Of a stretch of 20,689 nt of DNA, positions 13,688 to 20,144 are shown one piece after another. Under the pieces are notes generated by a model. That model saw nothing but the letters and a program-made list of their open reading frames with translations. It was not told where the DNA came from and searched no databases. The DNA is taken from NCBI RefSeq assembly GCF_025143365.1, contig NZ_JALXPE010000069.1, positions 1 through 20,689 of the forward strand, in the 5' to 3' direction. Source of the stretch: Microbacterium sp. p3-SID336 (GTDB lineage Bacteria > Actinomycetota > Actinomycetes > Actinomycetales > Microbacteriaceae). Position numbers and translations under genes: made by a program. The stretch's first letter is position 1. The number at the start of each line of letters is the position of its first letter.

Positions 13688-14785
13688 ATGAACGAATCCC
13701 TCATCGAGACCGAAGGCCTCACCAAGTCCTTCACCGTCAAGAAGACGACCGTGCACGCCGTCGCGGACGTCTCCTTCAGCGCCGTGCGCGGCGAGCTCGT
13801 CGCCTTCCTCGGACCCAATGGCGCGGGCAAGTCCACCACCCTGCGCATGCTGACGACCCTCATCCCGCCGTCTGCCGGCACCGCCCGTGTGGTGGGCCAC
13901 GACATCCGCACGGATGCGGCGGGTGTGCGGGCCAGGATCGGCTACGTCGGGCAGCTCACCAGCGGCAGCTTCTCCCAGCGGGTGCGCGACGAGCTGCTCA
14001 GCCAGGGCGCGTTCTACGGCATGTCGAAGCGCGACAGCGTCCGCCGGGCCGACGAGCTCATCGGCTCGCTCGACCTCGCGTCGTTCGCGAACCGCACCGT
14101 GCAGCAGCTGAGCGGTGGGCAGAAGCGCCGCCTCGACATCGCCCTCGGGCTCATGCACGCGCCGCCCCTGCTCTTCCTCGACGAGCCGTCCACCGGCCTC
14201 GACCCGCAGAGCCGCGCGAATCTGTGGGAGCACATCCTGGACCTGCGCACGCAGCACGGCACCACGGTCTTCCTCACGACGCACTACCTGGAGGAGGCCG
14301 ACCGCTACGCCGAGCGCGTGATGGTCATGGACAAGGGCCGCATCATCGCCGACGACGACGCGGCCTCCCTCAAGGCCACCCTCGCCGGCGACGTGCTCAC
14401 GGTCGGCTTCGCCGCTGAGGCCGACGCCGAGAGGGCGCGTGCCGTGATCGGCCGCCTCAGCTCCGCTGCCGTGACCCGCGACGGCGCCACGCTGTCGCTC
14501 ACCGTCTCGGACGGCGACCGCCTGCTGCCGGTGGTCGTCCGCGAACTGGACGCCGAGGGCATCGTCGTGCAGCGGGCGACCGGCGTGCCCCCGACGCTCG
14601 ACGACGTATTCCTCGCCCTGACCGGGCGCACGCTGCGCGAAGCCGGAGAGGGCGCCGCCGAGACCGAGGAGGGCGAGCCCACCGGAGCCGCGGGCACGAT
14701 TTCCTCCACCTCCACCTCCACCTCCTCCCCTTCCCCCTCCGCCACCGCGGCGGCATCGCCCACGACCTCCGGAGTCCTCTCATGA
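13688..14785 (+). CDS. ABC exporter ATP-binding subunit, DrrA type
   Basis: This 365-residue ATPase powers the membrane subunit encoded next. Walker A is GPNGAGKST (42-50), the signature LSGGQKRRLDIALGL starts near 141, Walker B is LLFLDEPSTGLDPQSR near 160, and the switch histidine is in FLTTHYLEEADRYAERV. The C-terminal region with PPTLDDVFLALTGRTLREA (about 300-318) is typical of the daunorubicin-resistance DrrA group of multidrug exporters. The final 30 residues are a low-complexity Ser/Thr/Ala tail encoded by a TCCACC repeat. The stop overlaps the permease start (ATGA). Possible substrates are a drug, a lipid or a polyketide; nothing in the sequence decides. ATG 13688 is chosen because it begins the conserved domain and follows the -10 box. 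Confidence 0.93.
   Translation: MNESLIETEGLTKSFTVKKTTVHAVADVSFSAVRGELVAFLGPNGAGKSTTLRMLTTLIPPSAGTARVVGHDIRTDAAGVRARIGYVGQLTSGSFSQRVRDELLSQGAFYGMSKRDSVRRADELIGSLDLASFANRTVQQLSGGQKRRLDIALGLMHAPPLLFLDEPSTGLDPQSRANLWEHILDLRTQHGTTVFLTTHYLEEADRYAERVMVMDKGRIIADDDAASLKATLAGDVLTVGFAAEADAERARAVIGRLSSAAVTRDGATLSLTVSDGDRLLPVVVRELDAEGIVVQRATGVPPTLDDVFLALTGRTLREAGEGAAETEEGEPTGAAGTISSTSTSTSSPSPSATAAASPTTSGVLS
14705..14728 (+). repeat. TCCACC hexamer repeat in the ABC ATPase tail
   Basis: Three exact copies of TCCACC and one variant copy (TCCTCC) encode Ser-Thr repeats at the end of the ATPase. A change in copy number would alter only tail length, as each unit is six bases. Confidence 0.7.
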
Positions 14786-15561
14786 CCGCCACCGCCACCC
14801 CCGTGCGCCCTCGGCTCGCCCGCGACACCCGTCACGTGCTGACGCGCGAGCTCAAGCCGGTGATCCGCGACCCGTTCACGCTGATCTTCAGCCTGCTCCA
14901 GCCGCTCGTGTTCCTCGGCCTGTTCACCCCGCTGCTGATCGGCGAATCCGGCCAGCCCGCCGGCGAGACCCTCGGCTGGTTCGTGCCGGGCGTGCTCGTG
15001 ATGATCGTGCTGTTCGGCACCGGATCCACCGGCTCCAACCTGCAATACGAGATGATGACGGGCTCGCACGAGCGCACCCTGGTGGCACCCCTCGCCCGCT
15101 CGTCCCTGCTCATCGGGCGTGCGCTCAAGGAGATCGCGCCCATCGTGGTGCAGGCCCTCATCATCGTGCTCATCGCCTGGCCGTTCGGCTTCGCGGTCGA
15201 CGTCCTCGGGCTCGTCGTCGGCCTCGCCCTGCTCGCGGTGTTCGGCGTCGGCCTCGGCTCCCTCTCCTACGCCCTGGCGCTGGCGACGAAGGACCGCGAG
15301 TGGCTGTTCTGGGGTGTGCAGCAGGCGCTCATCTTCCCGCTGCTGATCCTCTCCGGGATGCTGCTGCCGCTCGACGCCGCCCCGGACTGGATGCGCGCGG
15401 TCGCCGCCGTCAACCCGGTCAACTGGGTCGTGCAGGCGGAGCGCGCGCTGTTCGCCGGGGACCTGGGCGACCTCACCGTGCTGTGGGGGTGGGTGGCCGC
15501 CGTCGCCGTCGCCGTGGTCGGGCTCATGGTCGGCGTGCGCGCCATCCGTCGCAGCAGCTGA
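14782..15561 (+). CDS. ABC exporter membrane subunit, DrrB/ABC-2 type
   Basis: This 259-residue protein is the membrane partner of the preceding ATPase. It has about six membrane helices: near 33-55, 68-90 (LGWFVPGVLVMIVLFGTG), 115-138, 142-168, 178-200 (LIFPLLILSGMLLPLDAAP), and 232-254. The sequence TRELKPVIRDPFTLIFSLLQPLVFL and the late LSGMLLPLDAAPDWMRAVAAVNPVNWVVQAER are typical of ABC-2 type transporters of the DrrB group. Two ATPases and two copies of this protein would form the exporter. Start ATG overlaps the ATPase stop, so translation is coupled. A long hairpin ten bases after the stop ends the operon. Confidence 0.92.
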   Translation: MTATATPVRPRLARDTRHVLTRELKPVIRDPFTLIFSLLQPLVFLGLFTPLLIGESGQPAGETLGWFVPGVLVMIVLFGTGSTGSNLQYEMMTGSHERTLVAPLARSSLLIGRALKEIAPIVVQALIIVLIAWPFGFAVDVLGLVVGLALLAVFGVGLGSLSYALALATKDREWLFWGVQQALIFPLLILSGMLLPLDAAPDWMRAVAAVNPVNWVVQAERALFAGDLGDLTVLWGWVAAVAVAVVGLMVGVRAIRRSS

Positions 15562-15570
15562 CACGGCCGC

Positions 15571-15613
15571 AGCGGACGGATGCCGGTCCCCCGTGGAACG
15601 GCGTCCGTCCGCT
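15571..15613 (+). terminator. Long hairpin terminator after the ABC operon
   Basis: Arms AGCGGACGGATGCC and GGCGTCCGTCCGCT pair over 14 bases with a single G-U, around a 15-base loop. It starts ten bases after the permease stop and is not followed by a T-tract. Confidence 0.6.
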
Positions 15614-15641
15614 AGCGCGCGCCCCCGGCGCCGTCAAGCGG

Positions 15642-15671
15642 TTCGACCGCTCGGCGACCGCGCCGTACCGT
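15642..15671 (+). promoter_or_regulatory. Promoter of the short-chain dehydrogenase gene
   Basis: TTCGAC (15642-15647) and TACCGT (15666-15671) are spaced by 18 bases. Unlike its neighbours this gene has a leader of about 30 bases and a Shine-Dalgarno, GAAGAGGAG, six bases before the ATG. Confidence 0.4.
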
Positions 15672-15706
15672 CGCACGCACCGATGCCGAGTGAAGAGGAG
15701 TCCGCG

Positions 15707-16573
15707 ATGTCCGAATCGCAGCACAACGACAAGACCCCGACGCCGCACCAGGAGATCGCGGTCCCGCAGGAACGGCTCGAGGCGGAGGCGCGACGCGCGA
15801 TCGTCACCGGCGCCGACTCCGGGATCGGGCGGGCGACCGCCGTGGCCCTCGCCGCCGCCGGCATCGACGTCGGCATCACCTGGCACAGCGACGAGGCCGG
15901 TGCACACGAGACCGCCGACGAGGTGCGCAGTCACGGAGCCAGGGCGGTGGTCGCGCGGCTCGACGTCGCGGACATCCCCACGTGCGGCGACGTGGTCGAC
16001 GGGCTGATCGCGGAGCTGGGCGGCGTCGACGTGTTCGTGAACAACGCGGGAGCCGGTCTGCAGACGCCGTTCCTCGACGTCACGCTCGAGGAGTGGAACC
16101 GGGTGCTCGACACCGACCTCACCGGCGCGTTCGTGTGCCTGCAGCGGGCGGCCAGAGCCATGGTCGCGGCCGGACGCGGCGGCCGGTTGATCGCCGTCAC
16201 CAGCGTGCACGAGCATCAGCCGATGGTGGGCGCCAGCGCCTACGACACCGCCAAGCACGGGCTCGGAGGTCTCATGAAGAACCTGGCGCTGGAGCTGGGC
16301 GGCCACGGCATCAGCGCCGTGAGCGTGGCTCCCGGTGAGATCGCGACGCCCATGACCGGGCAGACCGACACCGACCCGCACACGGAGGACCGCCCCGGCA
16401 TCCCGCTCGGGCGCCCTGGCGACGCGCGCGAGGTCGCGGCGCTGATCGCGTTCCTCGCCTCCCCCGAGGCCGCGTACATCTCCGGGGCCTCGGTCGTGAT
16501 CGACGGAGGCATGCTGCAGATGGGGCCGCAGGCGGGCGCCGCGATCGAGAGCCACTCCTGGCGCACGGTGTGA
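15707..16573 (+). CDS. Short-chain dehydrogenase/reductase (SDR)
   Basis: This 288-residue NAD(P)-dependent oxidoreductase is of the classical SDR type. The cofactor motif is TGADSGIG (34-41), NNAG lies near 112, and the catalytic Ser sits in the TSVHEHQP region, ahead of Tyr179 and Lys183 (YDTAK). The C-terminal SGASVVIDGGM is typical of the family. Residues 1-28 form a hydrophilic extension before the Rossmann fold, somewhat longer than in minimal SDRs. Substrate unknown; SDR sequence alone does not reveal it. ATG at 15707 is chosen over ATG 15682 because the GAAGAGGAG ribosome binding site lies six bases upstream. It is a single-gene unit between the ABC terminator and the convergent glycan block (16 bases between stops). 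Confidence 0.92.
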   Translation: MSESQHNDKTPTPHQEIAVPQERLEAEARRAIVTGADSGIGRATAVALAAAGIDVGITWHSDEAGAHETADEVRSHGARAVVARLDVADIPTCGDVVDGLIAELGGVDVFVNNAGAGLQTPFLDVTLEEWNRVLDTDLTGAFVCLQRAARAMVAAGRGGRLIAVTSVHEHQPMVGASAYDTAKHGLGGLMKNLALELGGHGISAVSVAPGEIATPMTGQTDTDPHTEDRPGIPLGRPGDAREVAALIAFLASPEAAYISGASVVIDGGMLQMGPQAGAAIESHSWRTV

Positions 16574-16589
16574 GCGCCAGGCCGCGGGC

Positions 16590-18002
16590 TCAGCGGCGGA
16601 TCGAGTCGCGGAAGGGATTCGGTTCGAGCGTGTAATCCGTGGTCGTGTCGGACCAGGTGTCCGCTCCGGGTGAGCGCCGACGGTCGCGCCAGGCGGAGTG
16701 CAGGCGCACGGCGGGCGCGCCCACCGCGAGCGCGAGTGCGCCCGTGATAGAGCGGTCCTGCCGCCCGAGCACGCTCGCCCGATGCCAGGCCTCGTGGAGC
16801 ACCCCGCCGCGCGCGGCCGGAACCCGGCGGTGCGGCAGCGCCCCGGCACGACGCAGGGCGACCAGCTCCTGCACCCGATCCCACCAGTCGGACTCCGCGG
16901 CGGGATGGAAGTAGTTGTCGCGCAGCCATCCGGGGTGGGGCTGCCGGAACCGCCCCGCCACCACCTCGCCCGCGCCGCCGAGCAGTCCGCTGCCCACGAA
17001 CACCGTGTTCAGCAGCTCCTTGCGCACGCCGAAACGGTCCAGCGCGATCACGGGCACCCCGAGCGCCAGGGCCTCCACCGCCGCGGTGGAGCTCACGGTG
17101 ACCAGTCCTGCCGCCGTCTCCAGCGCCGCAGCCATGGGCTCGTGCGAGAACACGAGGTTGCGTGGACGATTGTCGCCGAGCAGGCGCGTGTACGGGTCGC
17201 GGTCCCGGTGCGTCTCGGCCTCGCCCTGGCGCGCGCGCAGCTTCACCACCACCCGCCGGGAGGGATCGGCTTCCGCGGCGCGCACCAGGATCGACGCGAT
17301 GTCCGCGCGCTCGGCGGCGTCGCCCGGCACCAGCGCCTGCGCGGCGAACACCACGTCCGTCGCGCCGGGCCGACGCAGGGCCGGGGTCGGCGCGCCGGAC
17401 GGCCGCTCCGCGACGGCCACCCCTCCCGCGACCCCGCCCGCGAGGATCCGTGCTTCCACCCGCTCCTGTCGCAAACCGCCGCTGCGGAGCCGCTCCCGGC
17501 CGCGCGCGAACGGCAGGGTCGCGAGCGCCAGAGGCATCTGCACGCCGATCCGCTCCCCCAGCGCCGCGAACGCCCGTCGCTCGCGGTGCGAGTGCACGAT
17601 GAGCAGATCGGTGTGCCGTCGGTAGTCGAGGGCGCCACGCTGGGCGGGAATCGCCATCCCCGGAAGGCCCGACACCGTGACCGGCCGCGTGGGCAGCTGA
17701 TCGACCACACGCCCCATCAGACGCACGAACGGTCCGCGCCCCGCCAGCAGCACCACGTCCGGCTGCTGCCGCTCGAGCCAGGTGCGCGCCCCGGCGAAGT
17801 CGGCCAGAGTGACATCGGCGGAGGTCAGCCCCGTGCCGTCGAGCGCCGCCCGCTGCTGGCTCGCGCTCACCGTGAGCGGCGTGCGCACGAGGAGCAGCTG
17901 CGGCCGCAGCCCCGGCACGCCTGCGAGCAGCGCGGCGGACCACTTCACGAACGAGTCGGCATCGGCGACCGCGACGATGCGCATCCCGGCACCGTCGGTC
18001 AT
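16590..18002 (-). CDS. Putative glycosyltransferase, DUF6716-like
   Basis: This 470-residue protein has no signal peptide or clear membrane helix. It has two Rossmann-like halves in GT-B style. The N-terminal part (MRIVAVADADSFVKWSAALL, VVLLAGRGPFVRLM, VSGLPGMAIPAQRGALDYRR) ends in the D-LLIVHSHRERR segment. The C-terminal part (from about residue 230) contains VVFAAQALVPGDA, RRVVVKLRARQGE and VTVSSTAAVEALALGVPVIALDRFGV. The ST-AVEAL--G-PV motif is shared by many sugar and glycerol-phosphate transferases. It resembles the DUF6716 group of putative glycosyltransferases (from memory). Its ATG overlaps the neuB stop (ATGA), so it is translationally coupled to nonulosonate synthesis and may use the CMP-sugar or extend the same polymer. 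The acceptor is unknown. The last 80 residues are Arg-rich and less conserved-looking. Confidence 0.75.
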   Translation of the reverse strand: MTDGAGMRIVAVADADSFVKWSAALLAGVPGLRPQLLLVRTPLTVSASQQRAALDGTGLTSADVTLADFAGARTWLERQQPDVVLLAGRGPFVRLMGRVVDQLPTRPVTVSGLPGMAIPAQRGALDYRRHTDLLIVHSHRERRAFAALGERIGVQMPLALATLPFARGRERLRSGGLRQERVEARILAGGVAGGVAVAERPSGAPTPALRRPGATDVVFAAQALVPGDAAERADIASILVRAAEADPSRRVVVKLRARQGEAETHRDRDPYTRLLGDNRPRNLVFSHEPMAAALETAAGLVTVSSTAAVEALALGVPVIALDRFGVRKELLNTVFVGSGLLGGAGEVVAGRFRQPHPGWLRDNYFHPAAESDWWDRVQELVALRRAGALPHRRVPAARGGVLHEAWHRASVLGRQDRSITGALALAVGAPAVRLHSAWRDRRRSPGADTWSDTTTDYTLEPNPFRDSIRR

Positions 18003-18871
18003 GCGGGCACGCGGCGCAGCTTGGCCATGGGGGCGCGCTCGCTGTCGAACACCCGCTTCACGCCGTCGCCCACCGCGCTCTCGATCACCCGGATGTCGCG
18101 CACCAGGTGTTCCAGCCCGGTCGGCTCCAGAGACGCCGCGTGATCGGAGCCCCACATCGTGCGGTCGAGGGTGATGTGCCGCTCGACGGCCACGGCGCCC
18201 ATCGCGACCGCGGCGAGCGAGATCTGCAGGCCGCGCTCGTGGCCCGAGTAGCCCACGGGCACCCCGGGGTAGCGGTCGCGCAGCGTGGCGATCACCCGCA
18301 GGTTCGCCTCCTCCGGCTCGAGCGGGTACGTCGACGTGGCGTGCATCAGCACCACGCGATCGGTGCCGAGGGTGTCGAGTGCCGTGTCGATCTGCGGGAC
18401 CGTCGACATGCCGGTGGAGAGGATCACGGGCTTCCCGGTGTCGCGCAGCGCCCGCAGCAGCTCGGTGTCGGTGAGGCTGGCGGAGGCGACCTTGTGCGCC
18501 ACGACGTTGAGGTCCTCCAGGAACTGCACGCTCGGCACATCCCACGGGGACGCGAACCAGTCCAGACCGTGCAGCGTTGCGTGGTCGCCGATCTCGACGT
18601 ACTCGTCGCGACCGAACTCGACGCGGCGCCGGTAGTCGAGGTAGCTCATGACGCCCCAGGGCGTCTCGCGGGGCACATCGCGCATGTGCTCGGGCGTGGA
18701 GATCTCCGGGGTGCGCTTCTGGAACTTCACGGCATCGGCCCCGGCACGAGCGGCCACGTCGATGAGGCGTTTGGCGATGTCGACGTCGCCGTTGTGGTTC
18801 AGGCCGATCTCGGCGATCACGTAGGCGGGTCGTCCGCCGCCGATCACACGCGATCCGATGCTGACAGTCAT
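17999..18871 (-). CDS. neuB: Nonulosonate synthase (NeuB family), without SAF domain
   Basis: This 290-residue enzyme should condense phosphoenolpyruvate with a hexose (or hexose 6-phosphate) derivative to make a nine-carbon acid. NeuB motifs: YVIAEIGLNHNGD (18-29), AGADAVKFQKR (43-53), KVASASLTDTELL, KPVILSTGMST, and GYSGHERG followed by ERHITLDRTMWGSDHAASLEP. The metal-binding histidines fall at 211 and 232, the same 21-residue spacing as in N. meningitidis NeuB (215 and 236, from memory). The common SDHT is SGHE here, and the C-terminal antifreeze-like SAF domain (about 60 residues) is absent. Product may be Neu5Ac, Kdn, a legionaminic-type sugar or their 9-phosphates. GGAGGA just before ATG 18871 decides the start. 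It is 94 bases after the cytidylyltransferase gene. Confidence 0.85.
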   Translation of the reverse strand: MTVSIGSRVIGGGRPAYVIAEIGLNHNGDVDIAKRLIDVAARAGADAVKFQKRTPEISTPEHMRDVPRETPWGVMSYLDYRRRVEFGRDEYVEIGDHATLHGLDWFASPWDVPSVQFLEDLNVVAHKVASASLTDTELLRALRDTGKPVILSTGMSTVPQIDTALDTLGTDRVVLMHATSTYPLEPEEANLRVIATLRDRYPGVPVGYSGHERGLQISLAAVAMGAVAVERHITLDRTMWGSDHAASLEPTGLEHLVRDIRVIESAVGDGVKRVFDSERAPMAKLRRVPA

Positions 18872-18940
18872 GGTTCCTCCGGTCCACGGACGTGCTCTCC
18901 CACCCGTCCTTCCTGAGTACGGGCCCGGGGTGAACACCCG

Positions 18941-18965
18941 CCGACCGGAGGGTTACCGGCGTCGG
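18941..18965 (-). other. Imperfect hairpin between the cytidylyltransferase and neuB genes
   Basis: Directly after the stop at 18966 the minus strand reads CCGACGCCGG, seven bases, CCGGTCGG: two four-pair stems separated by a CG bulge. It could be a weak terminator, an attenuator or an mRNA-stabilising stem. The gene order suggests that at least some transcription passes through. Confidence 0.3.
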
Positions 18966-20144
18966 TCAGCTCGACAACACGCGCTCGACGAGCTCACGGA
19001 CGGCCCCGTCGCCGCCGCGCCGTCGCAGCACCACCCTGGCCTCCGCGCGCACCTGCGGGTGCGCATCCGCGACCGCGATCGGCCAGCCCACGATGCGCAG
19101 CGCGGGCAGATCGTTCACGTCGTTGCCGAGGTAGGCGATCTCCGCGAGCGGCACCCCCTGCTCGTGCGCCCACTGTCGCAGCGCCGACTCCTTGTCGTCG
19201 ATGCCGTGCAGCACCGGCACCCGCAGCTTCTCGGCCCTGGCCCTCACCACGGGGTTCACCTCGGTGGAGAGGATCAGCATCGGCACGCCCGCGCGCCGCA
19301 GCAGGGACACGCCCATGCCGTCCTCCCGGCTGACGCGCACGCGCTCCTCGCCGTCCGCGTCCACGATGGCCGTGTCGTCCGTGTGCACGCCGTCGAAGTC
19401 GGTGACGACGGCTCGAACCGGGATGGGCCCCGACGTGTCGCGCAGCGCCGCGAGCGCACGGGCAGCCGCGAGCTGCTCGGCATCGTCGATCTCGATCGCG
19501 CTCCACGCGGGCACAGGGGCGAGGCGGACACGGCCGAAGAAGCGGTGCCCGGTCTCGCGGAAGCCCTCGGCGCGGAGCACGTAGAACGCGCCGGTCTCCA
19601 GGTGATGCGGTTCGCGGTCCTGGCGGCGGGGGCGGTGCGCGGCATCGTGATTGACCGCCTCGGCGGCGCCGCCCGGACCCTGGCGCCACAGGAACCCGTA
19701 GGTCTCCACGGCCGAGAACACGCTGTCGGCCTCCCCCGCCGCGACGGCATCGACGGCTGCGCTGAGCGCGTCGCTCGGGATGAACGGCGACGTGGCCTGC
19801 AGGAATGCGATCACGGCGAACCGCTCGCCCGTGCGCTCCAGCTCGTCGACCGCGTGCCGCAGTGCGCTCTCGGAGGAGGCTGTGTCGCCTGACAGCTCCG
19901 CCGGGCGCCGCACGACGCGGGCGCCGGCCTCCTGGGCCACCGCCGCGATCTCGTCGTCATCGGTCGAGACCACGACCAGATCGATGCTCGCCGCCTTCGC
20001 CGCCGCGTGCACGGCCCGCACGACCAGCGGCACCCCGCCCACGCGCTCCAGGTTCTTGCGCGGGATCTGCTTGGACCCTCCGCGCGCCGGGATGATCGCC
20101 ACGGCCCTCGGCGCCTGCTCGTCCCTCGTCTGCACCCTCGTCAT
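18966..20144 (-). CDS. neuA: CMP-nonulosonate synthetase fused to KdsC-like HAD phosphatase
   Basis: This 392-residue protein has two domains. Residues about 13-230 are a CMP-sialate/Kdo-type cytidylyltransferase: AIIPARGGSKQIPRKNL (16-32) binds CTP, followed by VVSTDDDEI, ELSGDTASSESALRHAV, FLQATSPF, HLETGAFYVLR and IEIDDAEQL. Residues about 240-392 are a KdsC-type HAD phosphatase: VTDFDGVHTDD with the nucleophile Asp249 and Asp251, VSREDGMGVSLLRRAGV, LILSTE, GIDDKESAL with the loop Lys, and GNDVNDLPAL (GND where many have GDD). The pair would dephosphorylate a nonulosonate 9-phosphate and activate it with CTP, as in animal CMAS-like and Kdn pathways. The start ATG overlaps the upstream stop (ATGA). 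The final GGDGAVRELVERVL helix is typical of KdsC relatives. Confidence 0.88.
   Translation of the reverse strand: MTRVQTRDEQAPRAVAIIPARGGSKQIPRKNLERVGGVPLVVRAVHAAAKAASIDLVVVSTDDDEIAAVAQEAGARVVRRPAELSGDTASSESALRHAVDELERTGERFAVIAFLQATSPFIPSDALSAAVDAVAAGEADSVFSAVETYGFLWRQGPGGAAEAVNHDAAHRPRRQDREPHHLETGAFYVLRAEGFRETGHRFFGRVRLAPVPAWSAIEIDDAEQLAAARALAALRDTSGPIPVRAVVTDFDGVHTDDTAIVDADGEERVRVSREDGMGVSLLRRAGVPMLILSTEVNPVVRARAEKLRVPVLHGIDDKESALRQWAHEQGVPLAEIAYLGNDVNDLPALRIVGWPIAVADAHPQVRAEARVVLRRRGGDGAVRELVERVLSS

Noticed and set aside
15682..15706. Upstream ATG at 15682 as the start of the SDR gene
   Set aside because: It would place the GAAGAGGAG ribosome binding site inside the coding region; ATG 15707 has ideal spacing from that site.
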